Source: Orientallactaga sibirica
Lineage: Eukaryota > Chordata > Mammalia > Rodentia > Dipodidae
Assembly (NCBI GenBank): GCA_036365145.1
Contig: JAEOAD010000794.1
Location: forward strand, 1,612,001-1,676,000
DNA: 64,000 bases
Direction: 5' to 3'
The translations under genes and the position numbers were made by a program. Every line of letters starts with the position of its first letter. The stretch's first letter is position 1. Of the stretch, positions 1-11,600 are shown one piece after another. Below the pieces are notes generated by a model. That model worked only from the letters and a program-made list of their open reading frames with translations, did no database searches and had not been told where the DNA came from.

Positions 1-1850
1 GCAGAGATTTTAAGCCCTGGACTCCCACTTACTGCTTTTTGGTGTTTGCTGGTTGGTGGTGCTCTCTCTTTGCTTGGATTTCTGAATGGGAGCCAGCTTC
101 TTCCACCACTGATTAAACTTCCCCTGGATCTATAAGCTTAAAATAAACCCCTCTTTCCCATAAACGGTGTCTGTCTGGAAGTTTATCCCAGCAATATGGA
201 GCTATCTGCAACAGACTTTGGTATTGAGAGTAGGGTCTTGTTGAAATGAATCTGACCATATAGATTTTGGTCTTTTGAAACTTGTGTGCTGGAGGAATGT
301 TGATGGATTTGGTACTTATGACTACAAAAGCCATGCAAGTGTAAGCCAAATTTTATGGGTAATTCTGGTAAGAATTTGAAAATGCTAAGTACAGAAAAAA
401 TTGTATTTGCTTATGAATTCTCAAAGGGGAAGGAAAGACAGCAGACAACTTTGTTGGAACTGGGGTACTGGCTTATAAAGGCTGGCTATGTTCTTCTGTC
501 CATGCCTAAGAGTCTGATCAAAGTTGAATTTAAAAGTAATTGACTAGTGTGCTTGGCAGAAGATTCAGAACTGCAAGATGCATGGTTCATTACAGGAAAA
601 TTTTAAATAAATTTAATGTTACTGGAACAGAGAGATTGGTTTATTTCACTGAAGCTGCAATTTTCAAGCAGATTATCGCAATTTTCATTGAAATAATGAA
701 AAGATGCTTGAGGTGATATTCACCAAGGGAAGACTAAAGGAAACCGGAAATGTAAACTCTTTTAAAAGGAGATGTCTGAAAGGAAGAATTCTAAAAGGTA
801 ACCTATCCTTTAAAATGTCATGATTGATTTCTTTCTTGGATTAATAAAATAGCTGTGTTCTGACATACCAATTTTGGTTTTGGAAGCATGAAAAATGAAT
901 AGAAGCAGGTCATAGAGTGAAAATACTTCCTGGAGACACTGCTGACATGTGGCATGTGAAGCAGAAAGGTTGATGTCCCTGGCAGAAAGGCCAGTGAGGC
1001 CACCATGAACTGGACTGTAGTTTGCAGTGGAGACCTGAAGATATTTTAGATATACCAGGATTGCGCAAAGGCTACCATGGAGTGCTGTAGGCTTGGGACA
1101 AAAGTTTTTCCCTTGTTACTCTCCCCAGCTGGAGGTAAAGAAACTGAAAATCCAGAGACTGTCATCACTGGTTATGGATGTCAGACTTGAACTACAGGTG
1201 TTTTATGTTTACCTAATGGTTACTGATTTTACATTGGTCTATTATCTCTTTGTTATGCCTTTTTATAATGAAAATGAAAATGCTGGAAGTATGTAACTTG
1301 TTTTGATTTTACAGGGCTCACAGTTAAGAGAGTCTTGAATCTCAGATGAGACTTTGGACTTTGGAACAGTTTTAAATTTTGTAAAGACTATGGGGACCTT
1401 TGAATTTGTACTGAACACAATTTACAGTGTAAGATAATAATATATCTATTGAGGCCAGGGTAAGAATGTGGTAGTTTGAATGTATGGCCCCATAGACTCT
1501 CGTGTTTTACTAAAATTAAACTTGTAATTTGGATCTCTAGCTGTTGGTCTGAAGGAGGTGTCAGTGGGTTGAGGGGAAGACCATGGAGTCCAGCCCTAAA
1601 GTGTCACTGGGGGTGTATCTGATTCCAACCCAAAGGTGTGGATAATAAAAATAGTTTTTCTAGAAATGTTCTCAGTGCTGATAGCTTTGATCTTGATATG
1701 GATAAGAGGAGCAAAGATGCAGGAGATGACAGGATGTAGAATGCACAGGTGCAGAGCCCAGGTTTCCCCTCCACATCCATCTACTGCTCCTGGAAGCAGG
1801 CCAAATGGAATCTCCTGGAATTCCATTCATCATCCTCTACTTTAATGGCA
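1..1850 (+). mobile_element. ERVL-MaLR provirus, cut by the window start
   Basis: Positions 1-213 are the 3' end of an LTR (AATAAACCCCTC region, ending GCAACA). Positions 214-1466 are non-coding internal sequence and 1467-about 1850 a second LTR starting TGTGGTAGTTTGAATG. The order LTR-internal-LTR and the non-coding interior of about 1.25 kb are typical of MaLR elements. Confidence 0.8.
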
Positions 1851-1857
1851 CTTCTTA

Positions 1858-1980
1858 GAACATGACAGTAATCCCAACACTAAGGAGGTCTATGTAGGAG
1901 AATCACACTGAGTCTGAGGCCAGGCTGGGCTACACAATGACTTTCAAGTTAGCCTGTGCTATAGGGAAACCCTGCCTACT
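1858..1980 (+). mobile_element. B1 SINE, old
   Basis: Diverged TAATCCCAACACTAAGGAGG and AGCCTGTGCTATAGGGAAAC blocks. Confidence 0.7.
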
Positions 1981-2009
1981 AGCTAGTGACTTATAATCAT
2001 TATATAGCA

Positions 2010-2739
2010 TTGTGTCATTATAATCATTCATTACAAATTCAGTAGTCATTTACATAGCATTTGTCACTGTAGCACTTTTATTTTTTATTTTTTAATTTTT
2101 TTCACTGTAGCACTTTTAATTCCAACTCCATTAATCTAAATAGGAGCCAGAGACAATGACATACTTTCACTAATATTCTGCTTAAATTACACAAATTCTG
2201 ACTGAATTCATAGCCTGCCTATATTTGTACCCAAAGAACTACAATCTTTATCATCCTTAATAGCAACATGATGCATTTTGGCCAGTCTTAAAAAAGTAGC
2301 TCTCCCATCTAACTTTTAATTGATGAATTATTCATAATTTTATTATTCACTTGAGCAATTAACATTCTATTTATAAGGCCAGTTTTAACCTCATTACTAC
2401 CTTTTATATCTTACAATCAATCATGGTATAAAATTATTATGGAACACTGACATGACATAAATATTAACCTTTCCTTTCCCACTAGAATCTATTTTAAGAG
2501 CTATGCATATTACATTAATCTTATCTCTGAATCCTAAACTCCTCATAGAGGTTCTCTATTGTAAAAATAGTTTAAACAAAACAGATTGTGAATCTCACAA
2601 TTACGAAGAAAATACCCAAGAATTTCTAACTCATGCAACTACATATACAAATATGATGCTTCATTTTCAAAGCATATTGGTTTATCTTAAAAACCAAAGT
2701 GGTTCAACACCAGATACACTAACCTTCATATGACCCGTC
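2010..2739. other. AT-rich stretch without recognised content
   Basis: The only structure seen is TCACTGTAGCACTTTTA repeated at about 2065 and 2101 around a T-rich run. A 76-codon frame at 2503-2733 has no recognisable similarity. Confidence 0.5.
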
Positions 2740-3260
2740 CTGGTAGTTCACCTCCAACTTTCATAGCTCATACTGCAGATTCCCTTCTTCGTGTAGGCAA
2801 CACACATGTAAATTCTTCCATCGAGTGCGTCTTTGCCTTAAGTACCACATCACTGCCTCCTTCGACCACGCAAGGACTGTTTCTAGTGGACACCGCACAT
2901 TGAGGACTGGACCCCACGTCCCATGCGGAGTGACAGCCTCGGCCGCACAGAGTGACCCCACCGTGTGCAAAGCCTCCCCGCGGAAGAAGCGCAGCCGCCG
3001 GCTGGGGAGGCGCCTGGACACGACGCCCGGACACGACGCCCGGGGCAGGACCCACGAGGAGCGCTCGAGCCCAGCCCACGCGGCCAGCTCAGGCTGGCGA
3101 GCAGCCGGGCGGGCGGGCGGAGCTGCGCAGGGAAGGTGCGGAGGGAGCGGCGGGCAGAGCGCGGCCTCGCCGGCAGGTGGCGCCCGCGGGTCTCACGTGG
3201 AAGCACCGCGGGGTCCGAGCCTTAAAGGCTGACGGGCGGGCGGGGTCCCCGAGGGCTGAG
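2740..3260. promoter_or_regulatory. CpG island, probable promoter of an unseen neighbouring gene
   Basis: This is the only GC-rich, CpG-dense stretch in the window; CpG is scarce elsewhere. It holds GC boxes (GGGCGGGCGGGCGG at 3107-3120 and GGGCGGGCGGGG near 3234-3245), an E-box CACGTG at 3194-3199, a CTCF-like core at 3170-3182 and a perfect 13-base tandem repeat GGACACGACGCCC at 3016-3041. Open frames on both strands here follow from the base composition and match no protein I recognise. No exon or splice junction was found, so the gene it serves and its direction are unknown. Confidence 0.75.
3168..3187. promoter_or_regulatory. CTCF-like binding site
   Basis: CCGGCAGGTGGC matches the CTCF core CCASYAGRKGGC with one mismatch and is followed by GCCC. 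It sits inside the CpG island, between the ABCA 3' end and whatever lies to the left. Confidence 0.5.
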
Positions 3261-3413
3261 TGTGCTCTGCCTCTCTTGATCTCCCATGGGCTTCACTTCT
3301 TATCTCCTCCCTGGATGACTGGGGAGAGTTGCAGGAATGGGATGCACTGTGTCACCTTGGTCCACAGGAGCCTTTATTATAGGAGGAAATCTTACGAAGG
3401 AAGAGGATGATTC

Positions 3414-3618
3414 AGGCTGGACAGCTGGTTTAGCAATTAAGGTGCTTGCCTGCGAAGCCTAAGGACCCATGTTTGACTTTCCAGATCCCACGTTAGCCAG
3501 ATGCACAAAGGTATCACAAGCGCAAGATTGCACATGCCAGTGGCACAGGTGTCTGGAGTTCGATTACAGTGGCTGGGGCCCTGGCGTGCCAATTCTCTCT
3601 AAAATAATTTAAAAAAGA
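3414..3618 (+). mobile_element. B2-like SINE
   Basis: tRNA-like head GGCTGGACAGCTGGTTTAGC and the body CACAGGTGTCTGGAGTTCG. It is flanked by the perfect 17-base duplication AAGGAAGAGGATGATTC (3397-3413 and 3619-3635). Confidence 0.92.
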
Positions 3619-3635
3619 AAGGAAGAGGATGATTC

Positions 3636-5734
3636 CTCTGGGAAAGCGAGCCATGTTGGAAATCCTGAAGGCGGGCTTAGGGAGGGATGGGAGAGAACAA
3701 GTGGACTTTGAAGAATGGGCAGAAGGCCAGTTTTAGAAGCCACAGTATGGAACTGTGCCAGGGGAGAGTATGCCAGGAAATACCCACGAGAATTCTGATA
3801 CAGAGTGCATTGTGATTTAATTTCACCTCTTCCTGTTTTTAGCCAGGCAATCTTCTTCAAGGCTGTTCAGCCATATTGTGAGCACTGAATTAATAAGACA
3901 CGAGCTCACCATTTCCCATTCTTTGGAATCTATTAGGATTCCATTGGAGGTCTGATATTTGGGAGTTACGTGGGGAACTCGGGCTCTCACTGCTGGCACC
4001 AAAATTATGATGCACTCGAAGACTTATCTTCTTACTTTCTTCAGATGGGGTTTTTGGGGATGACTGCTGGGGGGGGGGGTTGTTGGATTCAGTCTGTTCT
4101 CCACGATTTAGGCAAAACCTCCCAGGAAGCTCACATGACTTGCAAAAGTGAGCTGGGAGGCACAGGAGTGCTTCTGGCCACCATGACTCATCCTCTGAGC
4201 CCTGGAAATGCTGAAGCCTCTCAGCCACTGACAACAGGAATCTACCAGTATATTAAGACAAATGAAAATAAAAATGGGAAAGACTTTTGGGGGCCACTAG
4301 TGGAGTATTTTGCTTTTAATCCTGTTTAACTATAACTTGACACCATGCAAGATGGGACTACTCCCACACTGTACACAGGAAATGACAAGAGTAACACCAA
4401 TGTTGACTTCACTTCCAAAACCCTCTTTTCTTCATTAAGATGCAAACAAAAAAATGCAAATGTAATCCAAACCTTGACCTTCTAGTTTTGGTTAGGAGGA
4501 AGCTTGTGGAGCGCCCTATGCTTCCTGTACTCTGTGCTGTGCCTCAGGTGGTGCTTCTAGGACATCCATCCAGAATCAGTTTAGAGCAGGGGACATGGGT
4601 GGGGGGAGGGTCTGGAGGTTTGGCAATACTCACCATGAATGGCATGCACCATCCAGCTCAGCTCAATGCCCCCACCTCCTACCAAGGCTTTAGCCAATGT
4701 CTCACAAGGCAGCTGCCCTCCCGGGCAGGGCTGTGCCTCTTTTAAACCAACTAAAGGACAAAGGTGGACCCACAGGCCTGTGCAAGGTGAGGAGTGGAGG
4801 TACATACTGGGAAAGAAACTGGATAGGCTGGGCTGGGACAGCAAATAGAGGAATAGCCAGAGGCATCTGAAATGGGTAATGAGAGCCACACATTCTTCCT
4901 GTTCCTCAAGTTCATGAATACAGATGAAAAACCACCAGAGGGGGAGGAGCTAGAAGCATGAATGGGAGAGCAGCAGGAGCCAATGGGGGCTCCCTGGATG
5001 GCAGCCGGCAAGTACAGCCTGTTTCTCAGTCCCCTGTGTGACGCTCAGTCCCCAGCTTGTTTACCCCCTTCTCCACAGCCTCAATAACCCACTTATTCCC
5101 CCATCCAGGGTGCCCCATCTTTCCCCTCTTTACCTTCGATTTGGCATGGGATCCTCTGCTCATGACCCAGAATGAATTTCACTTCATGCCACATGCCCTA
5201 ACACCCAGGCCCCTGAGTTCTTGTACCTGATCTCTGGACCTGTGAATGATCATGCTATTTCCTGCCTCCTGTGCACTCCACAGACTAAAGCAGGGAGCTT
5301 CCAGAGCCACACAAGGGGTCCTGCAAGCCCCTCATGTAGGCCTCCAATGGTGAGGCAAACCTAGCACAAAGTGCACCTGCTTCCATGATCAAATCTCATA
5401 ATGCCTTTGGGTATTTGGTGGACAGTGGAGATAAGTAGCAAAACTACCTTCAGCAGTGGGCTGCAGCATGGTTCATGATGCCGTGTGTGGAGAAGACACA
5501 CATGTATGTCTGCTGCTGTGAAGAAGTGGGATGGAGAGAAGAGAGGAGATGATAAAAAAACTAAAGAAATTTTAAGGAGATTCATTAAAAAAAGTCAACA
5601 GGGCAGTGTTTATAAATGTACTCCTGGAAAAGCTGGGAGTGCAGGTACTATGATAGCCTTAAGACATGTATGATAAAAGTAACATACAAATTAGAGTTAA
5701 AATAAGGCCATTTCCCCTTTGAAAGATGGCTAAC
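3636..5734. other. Unique sequence to the right of the CpG island
   Basis: No transposon recognised over 2.1 kb, which is unusual for this window. Open frames up to 119 codons occur on both strands but lack recognisable domains, and no clear exon was found. A G10 run is at 4070-4079. It may be intron, UTR or regulatory DNA linked to the CpG island. Confidence 0.4.
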
Positions 5735-6600
5735 ATAGAAACTTTTCTCTTTTAACATGTTGACAGTCTCTGTACATACAGACAATACACCATGACTGTA
5801 ATACCTTCCCACCACCCTCTCCAACCCCCCTCCACTGAGTCCTTTCTTCTTTCCAACTAGTCATCCCTCTCTCTATATATATATTTTTGATTTTTTGAGG
5901 TACTGTCTCACTCTAGCCCAGGCTGACCTGGAATTCACTATGAAGTCTCAAGGTGGCCTTGAACTCACGGTGATCCTCCTACCTCTACCTCCCGAGTGCT
6001 GGGATTAAAGGCATGTGCCACCACGCCTGGCTCATCCCTCTATTTTGATGCTATTTTTTCCTTCTTGCAGGTTTTGTGTAGGAAGTGTTAGCTCCTGTGA
6101 GGTCATGAACACCATGACCAGTTTGTCTGGAAGACAGTATTGCAAAACACTTCTCCTCTTATTTTAACTCTTACATTCTTTCTGCCTCTTTCTTCTGCAA
6201 TGGTGCCTGAGTTTTGAAGGCGGTGAAGAGATGTCTCACTCAGTACTGATCCAACCACTGTTATGTCTTGTCAGCACTATGGTGAGTTTTGAGTTTCCTC
6301 AGTGGTCACTGCCATATGAAAAAGTGAATCTTTAACCAAAAGCATTAACATAAGGGCATTACAATAAGTATTTAGAGGGCAGTTTGGTGGACATAACATA
6401 TCCACTGAGCCAGAAAACAGCAGTAGTTTCCCTCTAATGGCTTGACTTCCCCAGCCATAGGCTTCTGTTTATGTTTTCAGAACCAGGCATGAATTCCTTC
6501 CTGTAGAGCAGGCTTCAGGCCCAATCAGAGAAGAGTTGATTTCCCCCCTAACAAACATGCCACTATAGCACTCAGTTGGTATGTGTGGCCTGGAGAAACA
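5735..6600 (-). mobile_element. L1 3' UTR fragment
   Basis: It matches the block order of the 38230-38860 L1 3' UTR (GAGGTCATGAACACC, CTCTTACATTCTTTCTGCC, GCCATAGGCTTCTG, CCAGGCATGAATTCC). A B1 is inserted at 5884-6032. Confidence 0.75.
5884..6032 (-). mobile_element. B1 SINE
   Basis: TTTTTTGAGGTACTGTCTC to ACCACGCCTGGCT; flanked by TCATCCCTCT copies in an L1 tail. Confidence 0.93.
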
Positions 6601-6689
6601 ACTTTTATAAATACTCAAGTCAGTTCCTGGAGATCTGTGATGGGTATATCAATTTGAAGCCAAAGAAAGTTACACTGACTGCAGCTAGG

Positions 6690-6960
6690 AGCCAGGAAAA
6701 TAGCTCAAGACTATTGGCTTGAATTCAGATCCCCACCACCCACCAAAAGGCTGCCACAAAAGTGGCCCCTTCTGTCTGTAATCCCATTGTGCCACTGACT
6801 GGGAAACAGTCAGGCGAACCCTAAAGCTCATGGGCCAGCCTTCCCAGTGGCAAACACCAAGAGAAACCGTATCCCAACAAAGGTGGAAGGAGAGAAACAA
6901 CATACCAGGTTGTCCTCTGATCTCCACACATGTGCACACACACAATACACATATACACAA
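6690..6960 (+). mobile_element. B4/RSINE-like SINE
   Basis: Order of diverged ID-like head, B1-like middle, CCTCTGATCTCCACACATG and a CA-rich end. Confidence 0.7.
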
Positions 6961-7203
6961 AGCTATGCTGCAGCTAAATCAGAGAATAGATGTCATTTTA
7001 TTATTAACAATACGTGAGGATGTGTAAACACCTGAACAAGCTGCCCCAAAGTACAGCAGCTTTAGACTGTCCATTTTACAATTCAGCCTTGACCAGTTGA
7101 CCTGTGTGCTTATCTGTTAGATTTCACATGACGCTTGTGGACATTACATCTGCCTGGATGATCAAAAAACATCCCCACTCTTATTTTTTTCTACTTCATT
7201 TCA

Positions 7204-7262
<59 letters not shown>
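7204..7262. repeat. (TTTC)n microsatellite
   Basis: About 15 uninterrupted TTTC units. Confidence 0.97.
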
Positions 7263-7397
7263 AGAGATGAAGAATAGGAAAGCAAGCACTTAATTATTGG
7301 AGTCTTTTTCTGTTTTTAGACTCTGAATGTTTTTGGTGCAGAGATTCTACACATGTAGAATACTGATCTGACTTTTAGAAATTACAACTCAGCATTT

Positions 7398-7614
7398 CTT
7401 TGTTTAATATTTATTTACAAACAAATAGAGAATGAGAGAGAGAGAGGAAGAGTGCAAGTGAGTATAAGCACATCAGGGCCTCTAGCCATTGCAAATAAAT
7501 TCCAATATACACACGCCACTGTGCATCCGGCTTTATATGGACACTGTGCATCGAACCTGTGGTTGTTAGACTTTGCAGGCAAGTGCCTTACCTGCTGAGC
7601 CATCTGTCCAGCCC
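7398..7614 (-). mobile_element. B2-like SINE
   Basis: A-rich tail and GAGA repeat at the left, reverse-complement head (GCTGAGCCATCTGTCCAGCC) at the right. Confidence 0.9.
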
Positions 7615-7995
7615 CTCAAATTATTTCTTAATCTTTGATGTCAACCATAGACTTCTGGCATAAAAAGCTGAATGTGTACTCACACATACGTGTATACTGG
7701 GAAAGCTGATTTGCTCCAGGCTTTTTTCTCCTTAAGCATAACCAGCTGCTAAAGCCCAAGGCTCTTCCTCTTCAGGCTATCATATCTGATAGCATCATCA
7801 TTTCTGGATGTGTCTGGACTATGCAGACTACTCCAGAGTAAGCCATTATCTGAACTGTATTTTATACTTCTCTTTCCTTTTTCTAAGAGGAAAAATAGGG
7901 TATTTGATCAGATGTCTTTTGGTTTGCATATGTTAGGTATACAGGCCAGTTACCTAAATTTGCAATGAAGGGACACATTTCTTCTACAGGAAATC

Positions 7996-8001
7996 TTTAT
8001 T
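7996..8001 (-). promoter_or_regulatory. Polyadenylation signal of the ABCA gene
   Basis: AATAAA on the minus strand lies 112 bases after the stop codon. No other canonical signal lies between it and the stop, so the 3' UTR is probably only about 130 bases. Confidence 0.65.
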
Positions 8002-8112
8002 GTGTAAATATTCTTATGCCAAGATACATACATACACAGGAATGTCCCTCTGTACCCGGTGTAGGCGAACAAAGACATCAGAGTCACTGGTTACAATTGA
8101 ATCTCAAGGTAT

Positions 8113-8241
8113 CTACTTTTCATGACTTGCTGTGTTCTCAGTGTTGGCAAATGTCAGGAAAACTTGCTCCAGAGTGATCTGACTGATGGAATAGTCTTCT
8201 AAATCAAACTCCTGCTTAGCTTTCTCCAAAATATCAAACAC
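8113..8241 (-). CDS. ABCA gene terminal coding exon with stop
   Basis: This 129-base exon has acceptor ttgttgttgaag|GTGTTT and a TAG stop read from 8115 to 8113. It encodes [20 protein letters not shown] followed by [13 protein letters not shown] and a short hydrophilic tail. The LEQVFLTFA block is equivalent to the C-terminal VFVNFA-type motif of ABCA proteins. Confidence 0.96.
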   Translation of the reverse strand: MFDILEKAKQEFDLEDYSISQITLEQVFLTFANTENTASHEK

Positions 8242-8596
8242 CTTCAACAACAACAAAAACATGTAGTCAGCTTTGCAAATTATATTCCCTTCTGCCACAA
8301 GCCAGAAGAACCCCAACTTCTGTCAGTTTATGTTGGAAGACAGAAAATCAAAGAGAAGAGAGCAGAAAAAACAGGTGGCAGTGAAACTAGGAAGCAGCAG
8401 TTCTGTATCTCCAGTCTCTTAATGGGAGTCAGAGCAGAAACCAAGACAACCCTGCTGGGTGTGGTGCTGCACTCCTTTAATCCCAGTACTTGGGAGGCAG
8501 AGGAAGGAGGATTGCTGTGAGTTCAAGACCACCCTCAGAATACATAGTGACTTCCAGGTCAGCCTGGACTAGAGCGAGACCCTACCTCAAATAAAA

Positions 8597-8632
<36 letters not shown>

Positions 8633-11600
8633 AAAAGAAAAAAGAAAGAAAGAAGGAAAGAAAGAAAGAAAAGAAGACAGCCACACCCCAAGGATATTGG
8701 GAAAGGAACCTAATGCTCTGCTGCCTCCACAATGTCAGGCTCGCATTCTGCATGCCCAAACCCCAGTGCTTCCCACCATCAGGGTTCTCTTAACAACATG
8801 TTATAAGGACGTGGTTTCTACCTTGCCCCAGCTATTGTCCTTGCTGGGAATGTAGTAGTTAAGAATCCCTTGTTTCTCCTGCTTCAAGTCACTACCTAAG
8901 ACAAGAAAATAGGGCTGATGAACAATCTAACTTATTTCATTTAAAATTGACAAAATAATGGTAGCTACATGTATTTAATGTTACACACTGTAGAGAGAGG
9001 TATGCATGGAATTTCTATGTAATATTTCTATGACTTGATAATCTGCTTTGGCATACATGACATGGCTAATGCTTTCAGATTTATTCCTGATGAAACAGTC
9101 TTATTATGTTGAGTTTATAGCAGTTATTGAGGACAAAAAGAATTTGTCAACTCACAGGTTTAATGTGAAACACTGAAGCCAGGTGTGGTGGCGTATGCCT
9201 TTAATCCCAGCACTCGGGAGGCAGAGGTAGGAGGATCACTGTGAGTTCAAGGACACCCTGAGACTACATAGTGAATTTCAGGTCAGCCTTGGCCATAGTG
9301 AGACCCTACCTTGAAAAACCAAAAAATAAAAAATAAAATAAAATAAATGTGAAAGACTGAACCACCAAAAATGTTAACATTACAGGACTTTATTGCATAA
9401 AGATAGTGCTGAGATACGGACTGGGGGATTTTTTACTCCTGGCTATGTGTACACTGTATTTGGGGAGGGCAGGGAGGACAAGCTGCGTCGTTATTCTTGT
9501 GATCATGCAGTCTGCCATTCAAATGGAAGGGGACTCATTCATATAAACCAATGACATCAGACTATGTGTTCTTGCTTGCTTTGGAGTAAGAACCCATTGG
9601 TGGAATGAGAGGGAAGAGGGCTTTGTCCATTACTAGTCCAAAACACACAGATTTATTTATGCTTGTTATTGTATATTTGTAGAGTGATTTAAAACTGATT
9701 TTAAAATACATGATGTGTGGTTTTTCTTATTATTAGTACCAAAAAATCCATGATTACACACATCTTTTATTCTGCAACATTTCAAACATAGACCTTAATG
9801 AATTATTTAAAGCCAGTACACATGAAGCCATCCCGTTCACATCAAATGACTACTCAGACCCTCCTAAGTGCCACCGCCTAGCGTCTGTCCCTGGAAAAAA
9901 TACCTTCATTGTTAAATGAGCAATTTCCTGTTTTGCTTTATATATGTGACCCTAAAACATCATTCAATTTTCACTACTTTTGCCAGATATATGAATGGAA
10001 TTATCCAGAATGTTCTTTAAAAAAATTTTTTTTGAGGTAGGGTCTCACTTTAGCCCAGGCTGACCTGGAATTAACTATGCAGTCTCAGGGTGGCCTCGAA
10101 CTCATGGCGATCCTCCTACCTCTGCCTCCCGAGTGCTGGGATTAAAGGCGTGCACCACCATGCCTGGCTTAATTTTTTCTTTTTTTGGGTTTTCAAAGTA
10201 GGGTCTTACTCTAGCTCAGGCTGACTTGGGATTTGCTATATAGTCTCAGGCTGGTCTCCAACTCACAGTGATCCTCCTACCTCTGAGTGATGGGATTAAA
10301 GGCGTGTGCCACCACGCCTGGCTTAATTTTTTTTTTTTTATTAGAGACAGAGAGAGGAAGGGAGGGTGAGAGGGAGAGGGGAGGGGGAGAAAGGACTGCC
10401 AGGGTCTCTAGCCATGTGCATCTGGCTTACATGGGACCTGGAGAATTAAACCTGGGTCCTTAGGCTTTGCAGGCAAGTGCCTTAATTGCTAAGTCATTTC
10501 TCCAGCCCATTTATTTATTTATTATTATCTTTTGGTTTTTCTATGTTGGCTCTCACTCTAGCTCAGACTGATCTAGGATCTGGAATTCACTATGTAATCT
10601 CAGGGTGGCCTTGAACTCATGGCAATCCTCCTACCTCTGCCCAAGTGCTGGGATTAAAGGTGTGCACCACCACACCTGGCTTCCAGTCCTCTTATTTTTT
10701 AAAAACATTTTTAATTATTTATTTGAGAGTAGAGAGAAAAGAGAGACACAGAGAAAAAGAGAGAGATAGATAGATAGGGAGGGAGGGAATATATGAGTGT
10801 ACCAGGGCCTCTAGCCACTGCAAACTAACTCCACATATAAATGTCACTGCATCTGGCTTTACATAGGTTCTGGAGAATCAAACCCAAGTCCTTAGGCTTT
10901 ACAGGCAAGTGCCTTAAAAAACCACTAAGCCATCTCTCCAGCCCTCTTTTTTTTTTTTTTTTTTTTCTTTTTTGGTTTTGCAAGGTAGGGTCTCACTCTG
11001 GTCCAGGCTGACCTGGAATTAACTATGTAGTCTCAGGGTGGCCTCGAACTCTTGGCAATCCTCCTACCTCTGCCTCCCGAGTGCTGGGATTAAAGGCATG
11101 CACCACCATGCCCAGCTCTTTTTTCTTTTTTGTAATGTTGGGGTTCAAACTCAGGGCCTCATGCTTGATAGGCCACGTGCTCTACAACTGAGCTACCCAG
11201 CCATTTTCTGCTTTAAAAATTTTTTAATGTAATATTATATTTTTAAGTTTCATTCATGTTGGTTCATATAGTTATGTTTTTCTTTTTGCACAATCAAGTA
11301 TTTGAATATTTCATAACATTTTATTTAACTACAACAGACATATAAGTTATTTCTTGGATCTGAATGTTGTGAATGTCATGATTTTTTCAAACCTAGCTTT
11401 TGGCACAGATGGACTCAAGTATTTTAGGTATATATCTACAGGCGGGGTTTATAGATTGTTGCTCTTCTGAACACTGTTTGCACCAACTTTAGCTTCACCA
11501 TGAAGACAGAGAACTGGAAAGAATGCCACTCCCATCCTCTGCAACAAGACAAGGTAGGCACAGTTACACCTCAACAGCCTTTCTTTACCTTGTGAGTCCT

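Noticed and set aside
2825..3410. Overlapping open frames of 86-152 codons on both strands in the GC-rich region
   Set aside because: Frames are open in several registers at once because stop codons are rare in GC-rich DNA. No domain, splice signal or codon pattern supports a protein.
3890..4329. 114- and 119-codon frames on opposite strands
   Set aside because: No recognisable domain, no splice context, and they overlap each other; there is no support for either.
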